Source: Terfezia claveryi
Taxonomy: Eukaryota > Ascomycota > Pezizomycetes > Pezizales > Pezizaceae
Reading direction: 5' to 3'
Assembly: GCA_015179025.1 (NCBI GenBank)
Contig: WHUX01000147.1
Coordinates: 62,001 to 126,000, forward strand
Length of the DNA: 64,000 bases
The position numbers and the translations under genes are program-made. The notes beneath the pieces are model-generated. The model searched no databases, was not told the DNA's origin, and worked only from the letters and a program-made list of their open reading frames with translations. Positions 22,671 to 34,837 of this stretch are shown here, piece after piece (position 1 is the first letter of the stretch; each line of letters begins with the position of its first letter).

Positions 22671-23560
22671 TCAAGAGAGATACCCCACGGCGATAGCCAA
22701 CCCACCCAGAAACACCAGCCTAAGCGGAAATTCCCCATTAGCAGTGCTTCCCACTTCTATCGGAATCGGCGTTGGCTTCGTCGGTCGATAGCGAACGCCT
22801 TCCTCGCGGCGAGGGACTTCGTAGTTGCGCAGATTTCCGGTAGTATCATTCTCATAAACGTAATTGAGTGTTTGTATGTCGAGTAAGACCTTCTCCGGAG
22901 TGATAACCAAAAATGCTCTGCTGGCGATACTCAGAATTAGCCAGTATGCGGGGGCGGTGTAGCGATCTTTGGCGAGGGATTCACGAACCTTTCCGAAAAA
23001 CAATACACTAAACTGCTGTCCATGCTCAAGGCCGTGCATGTGAAACCTTCCTCGCAGCAAAATCCCCGTTGACTGTCAGGCCAGTTCGTACCTTGCTCCC
23101 TCAACTTTTGCTCCCGTGCTCGCTCTCTCCCCCTCTGTCTTTTCTCCTCCTCTTGCCGTGATTCATATTCCTCCTTATCCCTTGCCATGCGTTGTTCCTT
23201 CTCTACCTCTGTCTCATTCAACTGTGTCACTCTCTTGGTAATGCTATTGGGATGCTTAATTTGGATATTGCCTTCAGCCTCCCACCACCATCTTCCCTCT
23301 TCCCCACCCGCCAGGGCCCACCAGACCAACTCACGGTCGCCTCCCAGAGCGGTGTCCATTTCATCAGCGAAGTAAGTCCCAAGTGCATCGTCAAGACTCT
23401 CGGATTTGGAAGCTTCGGCACGGTTGCACAGTGAGCGTGGGCTGGGGCAATGCTTGAGCTCTGACAGTGTAGCTGAGATTGGTTCATTTAAATGAAGGAG
23501 TAGGAAGAGGACGGCAATGAGCCAAGCAGATAGGTTGTGGGTGAGGCGGTGATTGAACAT
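22671..23560 (-). CDS. Putative secreted or membrane-anchored protein, two exons
   Basis: I do not recognise the family. Exon 1 (23560-22989) starts with a signal-peptide-like N-terminus (NLSAWLIAVLFLLLHLNE). A 5' splice site GTTCGT follows, and the intron ends at CAG (22921-22988) or GAG (22930-22988). Either keeps the frame into exon 2 (to 22671), giving about 270 residues. The middle has a charged coiled coil (EKEQRMARDKEEYESRQEEE), then a Cys-rich motif GFCCEEGFTC...VYCF. The C-terminus is Thr/Pro-rich then hydrophobic (LRLVFLGGLAIAVGYL), compatible with a membrane anchor or GPI signal. Base composition is balanced and there are no internal stops, unlike the surrounding transposons. This is the best candidate host gene in the window. 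Confidence 0.65.
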
Positions 23561-23906
23561 GTTCTGCGAAAGCTATTGTCGCTGTACACGGATGGAGGTG
23601 TTAGTACTGGCAGCACGCTCAAGGAGCATACCAGTACTTACGCTACGAAGTACGTGCTATCAGACGACAGCAGTAGCTTCGAGATCTAGATCTGCTGTTG
23701 GCTGGCAAGAACAAGCTCACGCGGGTCAGCATAAAAGCAAGCCCAACCACGTTAAAGGTGAAACACGATTACGAGTGGTCGATTGACTAATTAGCTACCT
23801 AAGTATGGTTTAAAAGCTTTACCTTGCTAAGGTTCAAGATTACCAGAAAGATCCATCTACAAGCTGTTGCTCTGTAGATATAGTCGAACACCATCTCCTC
23901 GAACCC
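23561..23906. promoter_or_regulatory. Upstream region of the 23560 gene
   Basis: 346 bp of non-repetitive sequence between the divergent minus-strand gene and a LINE remnant. It presumably holds its promoter. A palindrome AGATCTAGATCT lies near 23680. No clear TATA box was recognised. Confidence 0.35.
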
Positions 23907-24795
23907 ATGAGAAGACTAGAATACAATGCTCTAAGGAAAATCACAGGAGGGTACCACGGCAGTAGCCATGAAGCCCTAGGTTACATCGCCAACGCGGAAC
24001 CTTTACAGGACAAACTCAATGATATCTCCAGGTCATGGGCGGCTAGGGCAGTTAGGACAGGGAATAGCCAGATAAGGGTTTTCATCAAAGACGACACCTC
24101 ATGGCATTATAACAGCAGCAACCCACATGACTATAGGACCGCTATCTCGGAAGCCTTTTATCAAACCGCAGCAGACCCAGAAGAACTATCCTTTGGCGAT
24201 CGGGATAACACGGCAACTTGTCCTATCATCCACGAGGAAATCTTTGTCCCTCAATCGGAAAAATCCAAGTACCTAGGATGTTGGGCTGCGGAGATAGGCT
24301 CCATTCTCGAGGAAGGTTGGAGAGTTTGCTATACTGACGGCACAGGCAGAGTAGTCTGGCTTGCACTAGCCCCTCCCCAGCAGGCAGAGGGGGAGAAGTA
24401 GTCTGGTTGGGGAGAAGTAGCCAGCGGGGTCTATAGCGAGGATTGGAAGGGAGGAAGTGCTTCTACTTACGATGGATTCCTCGGCAATAAAGCTACAGTC
24501 ACAGATGGCGAACTCGAGACAATATGCCTAGCCATTGAAAATGAGGACTCGGACATGTTTAACATTCTGTCAGACTCACGAGCAGCAATCCAGTCCATCT
24601 GCAACCTAAGTGCAAGGCCCCCCCCCTCAGGCATCGAGAGAAGTATCAAGTCCCTTCTACTCCGACACTCACATACACGGGATTTCAGGTTCTCTTGGAT
24701 CAGAGGTCACATCGGCATCGAGAGCAATGAGAAGGCATACCGCATCGCCAACTTCCAGTCCCATCTGGGAGTGCTGGGGGGTGACACAACAGCAA
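23907..24795 (+). pseudogene. LINE-1 copy: 3' part of Tad-like LINE ORF2 with RNase H, interrupted
   Basis: End of a non-LTR retrotransposon polyprotein of fungal Tad type, 5'-truncated. The linker after reverse transcriptase (NALRKITGGYHGSSHEALGY, SWAARAVRTG) is followed by RNase H with CYTDGTGR, GELETICLAI, ILSDSRAAIQ and IRGHIGIESNEKA. One in-frame TAG occurs at 24399-24401, beside a short local duplication (GGGGAGAAGTAG). The reading continues across 26379 (ATEGGLRAVYKAVRNEARN), so the second LINE copy interrupts this one. Confidence 0.88.
24783..24795. repeat. 5' target site duplication of the inserted LINE
   Basis: GACACAACAGCAA, repeated exactly after the poly-A tail at 26379-26391. 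Confidence 0.93.
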
Positions 24796-25931
24796 TTAGC
24801 AAATGTGCAACCACTTGAGAGCAAGTTACATGATCTCGTAGGTTGCTGGGCAGCTCGCGCAACCCGTATAAACAACACAGATATCCTTGCCCTCACAGAC
24901 ACCTACTCCACAAACCCGATTTCCTCAGCCTTTAAGGTTGCCACCTCTTCTGCTCTCTCGCTCCTCAGCCGGGTCAAGGAGAGCCCCCTTCCACCAACTA
25001 CCCTCACCCAGACCACCCTCTTTGAGCCCGCAGACCCACTATCTAAAGACAAATCTCAGATGGATACTCAAGCTAGGGGCTTTGTTGGAGGAAGGGTACA
25101 GACTCTGCTATACAGATGGATCAGGGAGAGGAGGACATCAGGCAGCCGCTTTCTTTTCTGAAGACAGCCGGGGCAACCCCTCCACCACAGGCCATTCATA
25201 CTTAGGCGCAGAATCTACAGTCGCAGACGCAGACGCAGAACGACAGGCCATAGTTCTGGCTCTTAGGGCCAATCGAGATATGCCCATGATAGCCCTCCGA
25301 TCAGACTCCAGCTCAGCTATCTCCAGCACGGTCAGCATCTCACAAGGCCTCCAGGCCCCTCGAAGTATCGAGTGCGAGCTGTCAGCTCTCCTCATGGAAA
25401 GAGAAACAGCCTTTTACGGCACAACCATCTCTTGGGTGCGCGCACACATAGGCATCCCTGGCAATGAACAAGCTGACCAGCTCGCCGCTTTCTCTTCCGC
25501 CCTCGGCCAAGTCTCTTCGGCATATGCGCTCATCACCGAAGGAGGCATCAGACAAGCCTCCAAAGCCATCAGAAGCCAGGCGCGCACAGCAACTGGTACT
25601 GGGGTCAGGAGGACTACATGGAATCGCCACGCTCTCTCTGCCTACACTTGGCTCCGCACGGATTAAGGGCCTCAGCGTGCTTGGCTTCACAAGAGTGGCA
25701 AGGCGGACTCCAGCAGCTGCCCATGTGGGCATCATACACAAGACGGGCATCACATCACCTTCGACCGCCAACTCGTTCATAAACAAAGACAGGGCTTAGG
25801 CAGCGTCAAGGATTGGGAAAATTTCGATCATCCAATATGGATAAAAGAGGAGGAAGGGGAGGATTGGGACGCAGTGGAGGCTTTCTTCGGTTTTCTGTAT
25901 AAGCGGTTGGCAGGAAGGAGACAAAGCTAAG
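24796..25931 (+). pseudogene. LINE-2 RNase H and C-terminal zinc motif
   Basis: RNase H residues are visible: CYTDGSGRGG (Asp), ADAERQAIVLAL (Glu), IALRSDSSSAI (Asp), VRAHIGIPGNEQADQLA (His, Asp). A C-terminal CPCGHHTQDGHHITF zinc-like motif and a Trp-rich end (IKEEEGEDWDAVEAFFGFLYKRL) follow, with the stop near 25931. A frame change near 25055 and a TAG at 25664 (Trp or Gln position) break the frame. Confidence 0.85.
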
Positions 25932-26378
25932 TGATACGAACATCCATTCACGCTAGAATGGGCTGGCCTTAGTTGGCTGGTAGCATTTACGAGTTCCTTT
26001 ACACATGTATCCACCTTGTCCTCCCTTAGTCATGTTTTAGTCGGTTTCCGGTACGGGCCTCAGTCAGGCCCCTCGGGGTCATCCGCCATAGGCGGTTAAT
26101 GACAGCATGGAGGCCCTATGCCTCTCGAGTTTATTGTGCTTCTCGCATTTCATTCACACACTTTCAGACATCTCGATGGCACCGTTTCTGGGCCCGGGGA
26201 GTCTACGAATTCCCTTCACACATGTAGCTATCTCGCCATTGCTTTCTGCGCGCCGGACCTGGCAGATTAAATTGCCTTGTCCTGAATCCACCCGGGTCTC
26301 CGGGTGGCTCTTCATGGTCCCCTTGCTGGGACCGAATAAGAGTAACAAGTAATTTAAAAAAAAAAAAAAAAAAAAAAA
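25932..26378 (+). other. LINE-2 3' UTR and poly-A tail
   Basis: Contains GGCCTCAGTCAGGCCCC and a GTTAATGACAGCATGGAGG block shared with LINE-1 at 26680-26720. It ends in A23 (26356-26378). Confidence 0.9.
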
Positions 26379-26836
26379 GACACAACAGCAACGGAAGGAG
26401 GGCTTCGCGCTGTCTACAAAGCAGTTCGCAATGAGGCTAGAAACAAGGCGGGGTATGGAGTTACATAAGTAGCTCACCTCTCTAGCGCCAAACTCTCACG
26501 AGTCTCTTTTGTTTTCGAAGGGGGGAGACGGCATCAGTCTATTTTTATTATTTCTCACCTTTCACCTCTCATTATCATTTCAGGTCCATTTTTCACTAGG
26601 TTTTATCGAGTTCAGTTAGCCTTATCGTTTCAGGTCTAGTTTCACGAGCTTATTGAGTTCGTCGGTTAAGCGAGGCCCAGTCAGACCCCCTGGGTCATCG
26701 GTCCGTCCGTTAATGACAGCATGGGGCCTCGGTCCAGTTTCAGTTTAGTTTTTATTATTATTTGTATTTAGTCCGCGCAGATTAACTTGCCTCACCCCTG
26801 AATCCACCCGGGTTTCCGGTGTGGGGTAGGAAGTGC
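26379..26836 (+). pseudogene. LINE-1 copy continues: end of ORF2 and 3' UTR
   Basis: After the duplicated target site the LINE-1 frame resumes (ATEGGLRAVYKAVRNEARNKAG) and stops near 26466. The 3' UTR keeps the GTTAATGACAGCATGG and CTGAATCCACCCGGG blocks seen in LINE-2, then breaks off near 26836 without a poly-A tail. Confidence 0.85.
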
Positions 26837-26868
26837 CGGAAGGGGAAAGAACGCTAGGAATGGGAGAT

Positions 26869-27386
26869 TGTATATAACGAGAGGTGATGGATGAACTCCT
26901 GTGGAGGGGTAGTGCAACCAGACTAGATGAACTCCATAGAAAAGACACCCTACTCCTTACTGAACCATCCCTCCCACAAACTGGCGGTACTGGAAAGACT
27001 GGGAGAAACGAGGGTCCGTCGTTGTATCGCTGCTGTCCTTTCTGTCCATATCGTCGTATCGCGTCTTATCACTCAGTCATACGTACATCTGCTTGGTTAC
27101 GTTACGTCCCGCCATGGTTCTGAGAACCTTATCTGCGAAACCTGTTCTCGGGAACTCTTTATTCCACTTCTGTGTGCTTTATTCACTAGAATACAGGATA
27201 TGCGTATATATATAGGAAGCAGGGTTCTAGAGGCACTATCGTGTGGTTATACTGTGCTTGTATTCGTTACAGAAGAGAGTGATCATCGATCCCCCAGGTT
27301 TCAACCTTATGGGCCATACTAGTGTGTCACTCGTGTCAACTATGTAATATCATGTGGTAGTGTTGTCATATGACCATGTCCTTACA
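26869..27386 (-). repeat. Copia-2 3' LTR (candidate)
   Basis: The inner edge is well supported: minus-strand reading gives AAGGGGAGG then TGTAAGGACATGG, a polypurine tract followed by an LTR start. The outer edge at TGTATATAACG (26869) is a guess. The copy is much less AT-mutated than the element interior. Confidence 0.6.
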
Positions 27387-30300
27387 CCTCCCCTTAATAC
27401 TACCACTGTAGTGAGTACAATATAATGCTTTGGATGAAGAAAGAGAAACAACACAAAAAAAAAAAATAAATGTACACCAGTAAAGAGAAAAGGAAAAAAA
27501 ATAAAGGAAACAAATAGAAAAAGTATCATGTTCTTCCACTTTATGTATTATTATCTTATTCATCTATTTTATCTTTAATCTTTTCGATTTGTCTCTTTTG
27601 CTCTGTGTTTTCATCTTCTTCTCCTATAATATCTTCTGTTTACTTGATTCGCTACTTTTTTATTAGTTAAATAGTATACTCACTATATATATACTTATAT
27701 AGTAGGTTATTACTTTAAAAGTCTGTACTATAGGTAAGGTATATATAAGTATTTGAATTAATTCCTAATATTATTATATATTTTGAAAATATTTTCTATA
27801 GTAAGATTTTCATGAAGATATCTATTATTTGTTCTTTTATAGAAATCCATAGTACTTTAATTATACCTTTATTTGCTTTACTTATAATAAATCTTTACTA
27901 AATCTTTATATTATGAGTTCAGTTATTTATTGTTAAACCATTTACTAGACCTATTATTATAAATATATTTTCAATTAAATATATATTTGTTTGCAATAGT
28001 AAAATAATAGATAGTATTTAGTATTTAGTACAGTATAATTAGTATTTAGTAATTATTTCTTAGTAATTAGTATTTTAGTAGTTCAGTATTTAATCAGGAG
28101 TATTTATAATTATTTTTTAGTAATTAGTATTTATATAATAAATTAGTAGAGATAAAATAGTCTTTGTATCATAGTTAAATTGGAATTAAGGTCTACTATT
28201 TGTATTTTCATTATTATCTATTATTTTTACTAGCTTAATAAATTTAAATATCAAGTCTTTAAAAATATTTTGTAGCTACTAATAAATATCTCTTATAGTC
28301 TTAGTTATAGTTATATATTCAGTGTTTATAGTTGACAATAAAATAGCTTTATATTTGTGAGATTTCTATAAGATAAAATATTTCTTGTAGAATAATATAT
28401 ATTCAAATATGCTTTTTCTGTCATTTGAGTTATCTGGCTAACTAGTGTTAAAGTATGCTAATATAGAAGGGTTTTCTTTTAAGAGCTATAGTTGTAGTTT
28501 TATCTTTATTATACCTTTTATATAGCAAAAGATATATTTGACAGCTGCTAGGTATCTTATAATTAGATTCACTATATATTATACTACCTTTCTAATGGCA
28601 TAAGTGAGGTTTAGTCTTATATAATTCCTTAAATATCTAAAAACTCCTATAAGAGCTTAGTATAGTTATTTTTGCTATTCTAATAAAATATCCCAGTCAG
28701 TATCTTTTGCCTTACCTAGGTTCTTACCCTGTATTAGTATAGATACTAGGTTAAGGTTTATCTAATTAAACTTTTTAAGAATTAATTTTATATAGTATTC
28801 TTGATTAATATATATCTTGCAATTAATTTAATCTTTTGTAATATTTATCTCAATAAATATCTTAATGGGTTCTAGGTCTTTTATATTGAGTCAATTATAG
28901 AGTAAGCCTTTTATAATATTTATACTTTATCTTTTTCCTCTAAATAATAGATTATTAATATAGGCAATAATGATTGTCTTTCTATTTTCATTAATTTTTA
29001 TCTATACTACTAAATTAGCTTGCAGATATATAAAGCTAAGTTTACCTAGTATTTAATCTTATAGTTCATACCAGATTCTTACTGTTTGACATTGATTATA
29101 TATAGATCTATCTAAAATACATACTATATCTCTAATACTAAACTTTTGGATTATATTAATAAAACTTGTATATCAATTTTTCTGTTTAATAAGGCTGATA
29201 TAGTATCTATTTGGTCTAGTTCTAAATTTTAGCCTACTATATATGATAGAATTAAATATAGTATTATTAGATTTGCTACTGGAGCATATGTTTCATAATA
29301 ATCTTATTTTTTTCTTTGTTTACCTCTTCTAGCTACCTATCTAGTCTTAAACTTCTTGATTATTCTTGTAGTTGTTAATCTTTTTATTATCTATACCTAT
29401 TTTGTAGGTAAAGCTTTTCTTTCTAGTAGTATTTATCTTGTTAGTTAAAATGCTTTTATCTTTATTATACTCAGTATTTTATCTAATATAGCCTTTAATT
29501 AGAATTTTTATTTGTACTATTTATTACTTGTTTCCATGATATTGAGTCTGGTTCATTGATAGCTATTAAAATCTCAAGGTTTTTTTCTATCATATTTAGT
29601 TAAGCTTTTTGCCTTTTATATGCTTACTTATAGGCTTTCTCTAGGTCCAATTCTACTAATTTATCTTCTTTTTCTCTTGCTATTAATAAGGTATAGTTTT
29701 TCAATCTTAAATATGTAAAATCTATATATTGGTCTTGTATCATCTCTGAAACTAGTACTTCTCTGAGGTGGTTTTCTTTCAAGACTACTATGAGTTATGT
29801 TATCTCCTTTTCATACTTAATTTCTATATTACCCTTTAATACTAAATTTATTATAATCAAATTTAGCTTTTTACTTTCTTTAACTCTTATATCTTTTAGT
29901 GGAAATTCCTCTCTTATATCTTAATGTACTAATTCAAGTATTATTTCATCTATAATATTCACCTCATATCTCATAATATTATACTCTAGTGAGATATTGA
30001 ATTCAGCCAAAGAAGAATAACTCAAAATATATTCCAAAAATGTAATATCTCTCTTTTTTATGAATACTCTTCTATTAATATCATATAGAAGATATAGACC
30101 TTCACATTAATAGTATCCTATAGAAAGTTGAAACTGCCTCAATAGTTTAACTATCTTATTTTATTCAGTAAACTTCCTCTAAGTAAGTATAATAGTAGCA
30201 GCTAAAGATTCATAAGTAGAATAAATTTAGCTTATTATTATACCATACTTTATAGGTTTTGTAGTTTAATATCTTATATAGAAATCTGTTCTTCAAATAG

Positions 30301-30978
30301 CTTACTATTTTAATATCTTCTAGCTAAAAATAAACTAGTAACTTTGGTCCCCATATTATTGTACTAGCTTTTTGTACTAGTTGTTTTATTATATTTTCTA
30401 TAGCACTATTTTACTCTGGACTATAGGTTTGTATAGTATAGTATTATATCCTACTGTAAGTGAGTTTTCCTTAAAATTTCTTTTATAGTAAAGACTACAT
30501 ATTATTACTAAATAGAGTAAAAATTTAATAACCTAACTAGTTCTCATAGATTGCTTTAAATTTATTAAAGATAGTTCTAATTTTATCTTTTATTTTTAGT
30601 ATATATACCCATATGAATCTCATAAAACTGTTCATAAAAATACAGAAGTATAGGTATTAACTGAAAATTCCTGGAATTTGTATTAGTCTGCATATATTAT
30701 AGTGTATGACCTCCAATTTCTAGATTATTTCTGTATATAGAGCTCGTGTGATATATTTATGATCTTTTCTAATTAGATAACCTATACACAAAAAATGGTT
30801 TAGTAGAGTTAGATTACTTACTATGATCCTTGATGCTATATCTTATAGTTTCTTGATATCTATCTTATTTAGGTGTTCTAGTTGTTAATATTATATTTGT
30901 AGAGTTTAAGCGTTAAATTAATTATCTAGAATTGTTAGGTATAGCTCGTAACTTCTGATATTTATATTTAACTACTAT
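27387..30978 (-). pseudogene. Copia-2 integrase C-terminus, RT and RNase H remnant
   Basis: Read on the minus strand, recognisable motifs remain. Near 30400 is an integrase T-I-P-Y-x-P-E-Q-N-G-V type block, decayed to TILYKPIVQSKIVL. Near 29100 is the RT block SLYGLKQ, decayed to DLYIINVKQ. Near 28950 the catalytic YVDD reads YINN (IAYINNLLF), followed by GKDK-like residues. Stop codons occur every few tens of codons. Composition is extremely AT-rich. No function remains. Confidence 0.8.
30974..30978. repeat. Target site duplication of GypA-3 (left)
   Basis: ACTAT, repeated at 37260-37264. Confidence 0.9.
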
Positions 30979-31513
30979 TGTAATGACGGCTCTAGAGACA
31001 AGGAGACCAGGGGGTACGCCAGGGCAAGGGCAAGGCTAGGGTGACACTCACGTAGGAACGCTACGTGTGCGACTAGGGAAAAAAGCTGGGATGGAGGCAA
31101 GGGCGAGAGTGAGAGAGGCAGTGGGTAAGGGACACGAGACACATGGAGGCAGTTGCCGCATATGTCGGAGGGAGGCAGCTGTGCTGCAGAGCTGTTCATA
31201 AGACAAGGGTGTGCACAAGGGAGGTGCACAAGTGCTGGGAGAGGCAAGATCCTGTATTGGATATACAAGACGTTGGATAGGGATCCAATGACAGTACAAG
31301 GGACAGGGGCTATATATATACATAATTCCAGACCAGGGCAACGGAAGGAATAAGATTCCCAAGATCCCTTATCTTGGAAGCCAAGCAAGGTAATAATAAC
31401 CCATCACCTGCGATCACAGGTGATAATAAAAGCAACAATAACAATAACCCATCAATGATACCCGAACAAGACTGTTCGAGTGTCAAATCAAGACTAAGAA
31501 CATGGTTGTGACA
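30979..31513 (-). repeat. GypA-3 3' LTR
   Basis: TGTAATGACGG...GTTGTGACA. It is followed by a polypurine tract read on the minus strand (about 31514-31526). It contains CACGTAGGAACGCTACGTG as an inverted repeat. Confidence 0.92.
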
Positions 31514-31689
31514 CTATCCCCCCTTTAGGCTAGAGCTCCAGTGACTAGAAGGACTGGGTACAATAACTGGCAAAATCAACATAGGAAACAACAATAATAA
31601 AGGTAAGAACAAGAACCCCAACTCTGAAAAACAACAAGGACGCAAAAGGTCTGACATCATTCAACTGGACAAGGCTTCCTCGAGTATTG

Positions 31690-33300
31690 TTGGTGGAATA
31701 GGGTGACTAAGTCCTATGCGTTTTCCAAGTCCTCTGCTGGTTGCCAAGTAGTCTCCTCATCCCCTAACCACTTGACCTTATACTGAACTCATCCATAGTG
31801 TCTCCTTAAGTCCAGTACCTCCTCAACCTCCCACTCCTCTTCATCTGTGATCACCACTGGAGGAGGTGGGGGGTGCTTTTGCCCGGGAAGGAGATCATCA
31901 GCGGCTGGCTCGATCTCCGAGACATGAACGACCGGATGGCACTTGATATCCTTGGGAAACCTTAGCCGATAAGTATGAGTGCCCACAGCTGCTAACACCT
32001 CGTAGGGGCCTAGGAACTTGTGATCCAGCTTGCGAGATGGCTGTTCCGTTCGGAAGTGCCTACTGGAGAGCCACAACTTGTCCCCTGATTGATATTTGGG
32101 GGCTGGCAACCGTGATCCATTAACATACTCGGCTTGCTTGACTTGTGTATATCCCAGCTCAGCTTTCAGGGTAGAGTGGAGCTCAGCAATCCCAGCTGCA
32201 AACTCCTTGGCCAAGGCATCTTTTTTGGCTTTTTGCAGAGGTGCCAGGGCATCCACGAACCGGGGGTGCCAACTGTAGTTAGCCAGGAAAGGCGAGGTTT
32301 TGGAGGATTCTGAGAACTGGTTGTTTGCAGCGAATTCGTAGGTGGCCAGCAACGAAACCCAGTTATCCTGCTGGTAGTCAACAAAGGCCCGCAGATATTG
32401 CTCCATAATGGCATTCATCCTTTCCAATTGGCTATCCGTCTGGAGGTGGTATGTAGTTGACAAACACACTTTGATCCCCAAAAGCTCGCAGAAGGCTTGC
32501 CAGAATTCTGAGGTGAACTGAGGGCTACGGTCGGATACGATGGATTCGGGGAGGCCGTGATACCGGAATACATTATTGAGGTAGAGATTGGCTAACTCTG
32601 GGGAAGAGCAGGTATTCCGGCAAGGTATAACGTGCCTCATTTTTGTCAACTGATCTACCACCATCAAGATGGCGTTGAATCCCGAGTCTTCTAGCAATCC
32701 TGTCACGAAATCCATGGTCAGATGCAGCCACGGCCGATCCGGGATATCTAGAGGTTTCAGGGTCCCATACAGGGCGTGGTGGACAGGCTTAGCACGCTTG
32801 CAAACATGGGAGTTCTGTACGTACTGCTCCACGTCCTTCCGTTGGTCAATCCATGTGTATTCCCTGGCCAGAAGCTCTAATGTTTTGGCCACTCCAGGGT
32901 GACCTGCAACCAGGCTGTCATGGTATTCCTTGATCAATCAAAGGTGCAGCTCTCCTTCCAGAACATACAGCCATTCGAGGTGGTAGAAGAGGCCTTCCTA
33001 GATAGTACACTCAGCTAGGGAGATCTTGGAGTGGCGGCGCTGGCCAGAATCCACTGCAGTATTAATTTCCTTGGCCAGGGAGTCGTCCATATATGCCTGT
33101 CTCACTAGTTGTCAGAGGTCAGCCTCAGCCTTAGCTTCTATATCGGCCTCAGCCTCAGCTTCCGCTTCCGTATTAGCCTCAGCCTCAGCTTCTACATCAG
33201 CCTCGGCCTCAGCTTCAGCAAGGACATTAGCTGCCAGGTCAAGGTTTTCGGGCTTCAATACCACCTGATTTTGGTATTTTAGCCTTTCATCCCCCCCTTT
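31690..33300 (-). pseudogene. GypA-3 integrase and chromodomain
   Basis: A long minus-strand frame (32937-31789, 382 codons) covers the integrase zinc region from DSLVAGHPGVAKTLELL and CKRAKPVHHALYG, the DDE core (TMDFVTGLLEDSG, VSDRSPQFTSEFW, Q-L-E-R-M-N-A-I) and the GPY/F region (KFLGPYEVLAAVGTHTYRLR). The chromodomain (EEEWEVEEVLDLRRHYG) is cut by a stop. Upstream, the RNase H-integrase linker is an expanded Ala-Glu repeat. Confidence 0.9.
33105..33240. repeat. Ala-Glu codon repeat in GypA-3 linker
   Basis: On the minus strand about 30 residues of [12 protein letters not shown] repeat link RNase H to integrase. GypA-4 has only AEAEAEADL here, GypA-2 has AEVEVDL, and GypA-1 has a long variant. 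The length is therefore variable between copies. Confidence 0.85.
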
Positions 33301-34660
33301 AGGGAGATCTCCTGATCTCCGAGTTAATGCATTGGGCTTGCCCCCAGCCTTTCCTGGCCGGTATCTGATCTTGAAGTTGAACCGAGATAAGAACTCCGAC
33401 CACTTAGCTTGCCTTCGGTTAAGCAGCTTGGTGGTTGTAAAATACTCAAGGTTATTGTGGTCAGATAATACCTCGATGATCCCCTTGGCTGACTCCAGAT
33501 GTGGCCTCCATTCTTCGAACACTCGCACAATGGCCATCAGCTATTTGTCATAGATCTCGTAGTTGCACTCAGCCGGAGAGTGTTTTTTCGAGAAGTAGGC
33601 TACGGGGTGGAGGATCCCATTGACATACTGAGACAAGATCCCCATGGAGACATACTCAGAGGTGTCAGTTTCCACAATACATTCTCTGTCTGGGTCAAAG
33701 CAGGCCAGGATTGGTGTTGAGCAGAAGGCTTCCTTGAGGTTCTGGAAGGAGGATTGGGCTTCTAGACTCTAGTGGAATCGCCGGTCCTTTTTGGTCAGGG
33801 CTGTGAGGGGGGCCACAATCTTGGAATAAACTAGAATGAACCGTCGGTAAAAGTTGGCGAATCCCAGGAAGGCCTGAACATCCTTGAGATTTGCTAGGAC
33901 TTCCCACTTCTGAACGGCAGTGACCTTGGCGGGGTCCATTCTAATACCTTCCGTGGTGATGATCAACCCTATATACTTAACCTCTTGCACATAGAACTTA
34001 CACTTTTCCGGCTTCAGATACAACCTAACTCCCTCCAGCTCTTCCAGCACTTGTCGGACATGGATCTTGTGTTCTACTAGGGTATCCAAGTAGATGAGGA
34101 TATCGTCCAGGTAGGCGGTGCAGAATACATCCAGAAAGTCCCCCAGAGTGTTATTAATAAAGTGCTGAAAAGAGGCGGGGGTGTTGGTTAGGCCGAAAGG
34201 CATTACGTTATACTCAAAATGGCTATATTGTATCTGGAAGGCAGTTTTCCACTCCTCCCCCTCAGCAATTTGTACCAAGTTGTATGCCCCTCTCAGATCC
34301 AATTTGGTGAACCATTTTGCCTTGGAAAGTCTAGCTAATGTCTTCTGGATCAGGGGCAAGGGGTATCTGTTCTTGACCATTATCTCGTTTAGGCCACGAT
34401 AATCAACACACAACTGAAGAGAGCCGTCCGACTTCTTCACGAACAGCACAGGGGCACCCGCTGGGGAGGAGCTGTCGCGAATGAAGCTCTTATTGAGGTT
34501 TTCTTCCAGATACTTTTTTAGAGCTTCCAGTTTCACTCGGGACATCCCATAGAGAGGTCCATAAGGGGGGGTCTTTCCTTCCACCAGTGGGATTGTGTGA
34601 TCGTATAGTCGATAGGGGGCAAGCTTTTCTACTGCTTTTTCCAAGAACAGGTCAATGAAT
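33301..34660 (-). pseudogene. GypA-3 reverse transcriptase and RNase H
   Basis: The RT frame (34644-33769) shows [50 protein letters not shown] and AYLDDILIY, followed by the thumb and connection ([12 protein letters not shown]). A stop near 33769 separates it from RNase H (33760-33300), which keeps ETDTSEYVS, a degenerate form of ETDASDYVS, and NYEIYDK. Confidence 0.9.
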
Positions 34661-34837
34661 TCATGGTATTCCCCCGGAACTATGGATTTCCACTTCTCCT
34701 TTTATCTCGTCTTGTTAATCTCTAGGTTCACTTCATGTATGGAGAGAGCGTGTGCCTTCAGCTTGTGCCTTCTGGTGAGGTAAGCAAAAGCCCCTGCCCC
34801 AATAAAGCTAACGTTCAGGGGTTTTGGGGTCGTCAGG

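Larger units (their letters stand above)
24796..26378 (+). mobile_element. LINE-2 copy: 5'-truncated Tad-like LINE with poly-A tail
   Basis: Flanked by a perfect 13-bp target duplication. It starts within the linker (ANVQPLESKLHDLVGCWAARATR), runs through RNase H, and ends after a 3' UTR in 23 A residues. The 5' truncation and the A tail are hallmarks of target-primed reverse transcription. Confidence 0.93.

Noticed and set aside
26154..26477. Minus-strand ORF with a Phe run
   Set aside because: Antisense of the LINE poly-A tail and 3' UTR.
33026..33268. Plus-strand ORF of Ser-Ala repeats
   Set aside because: Antisense of the Ala-Glu linker in GypA-3.
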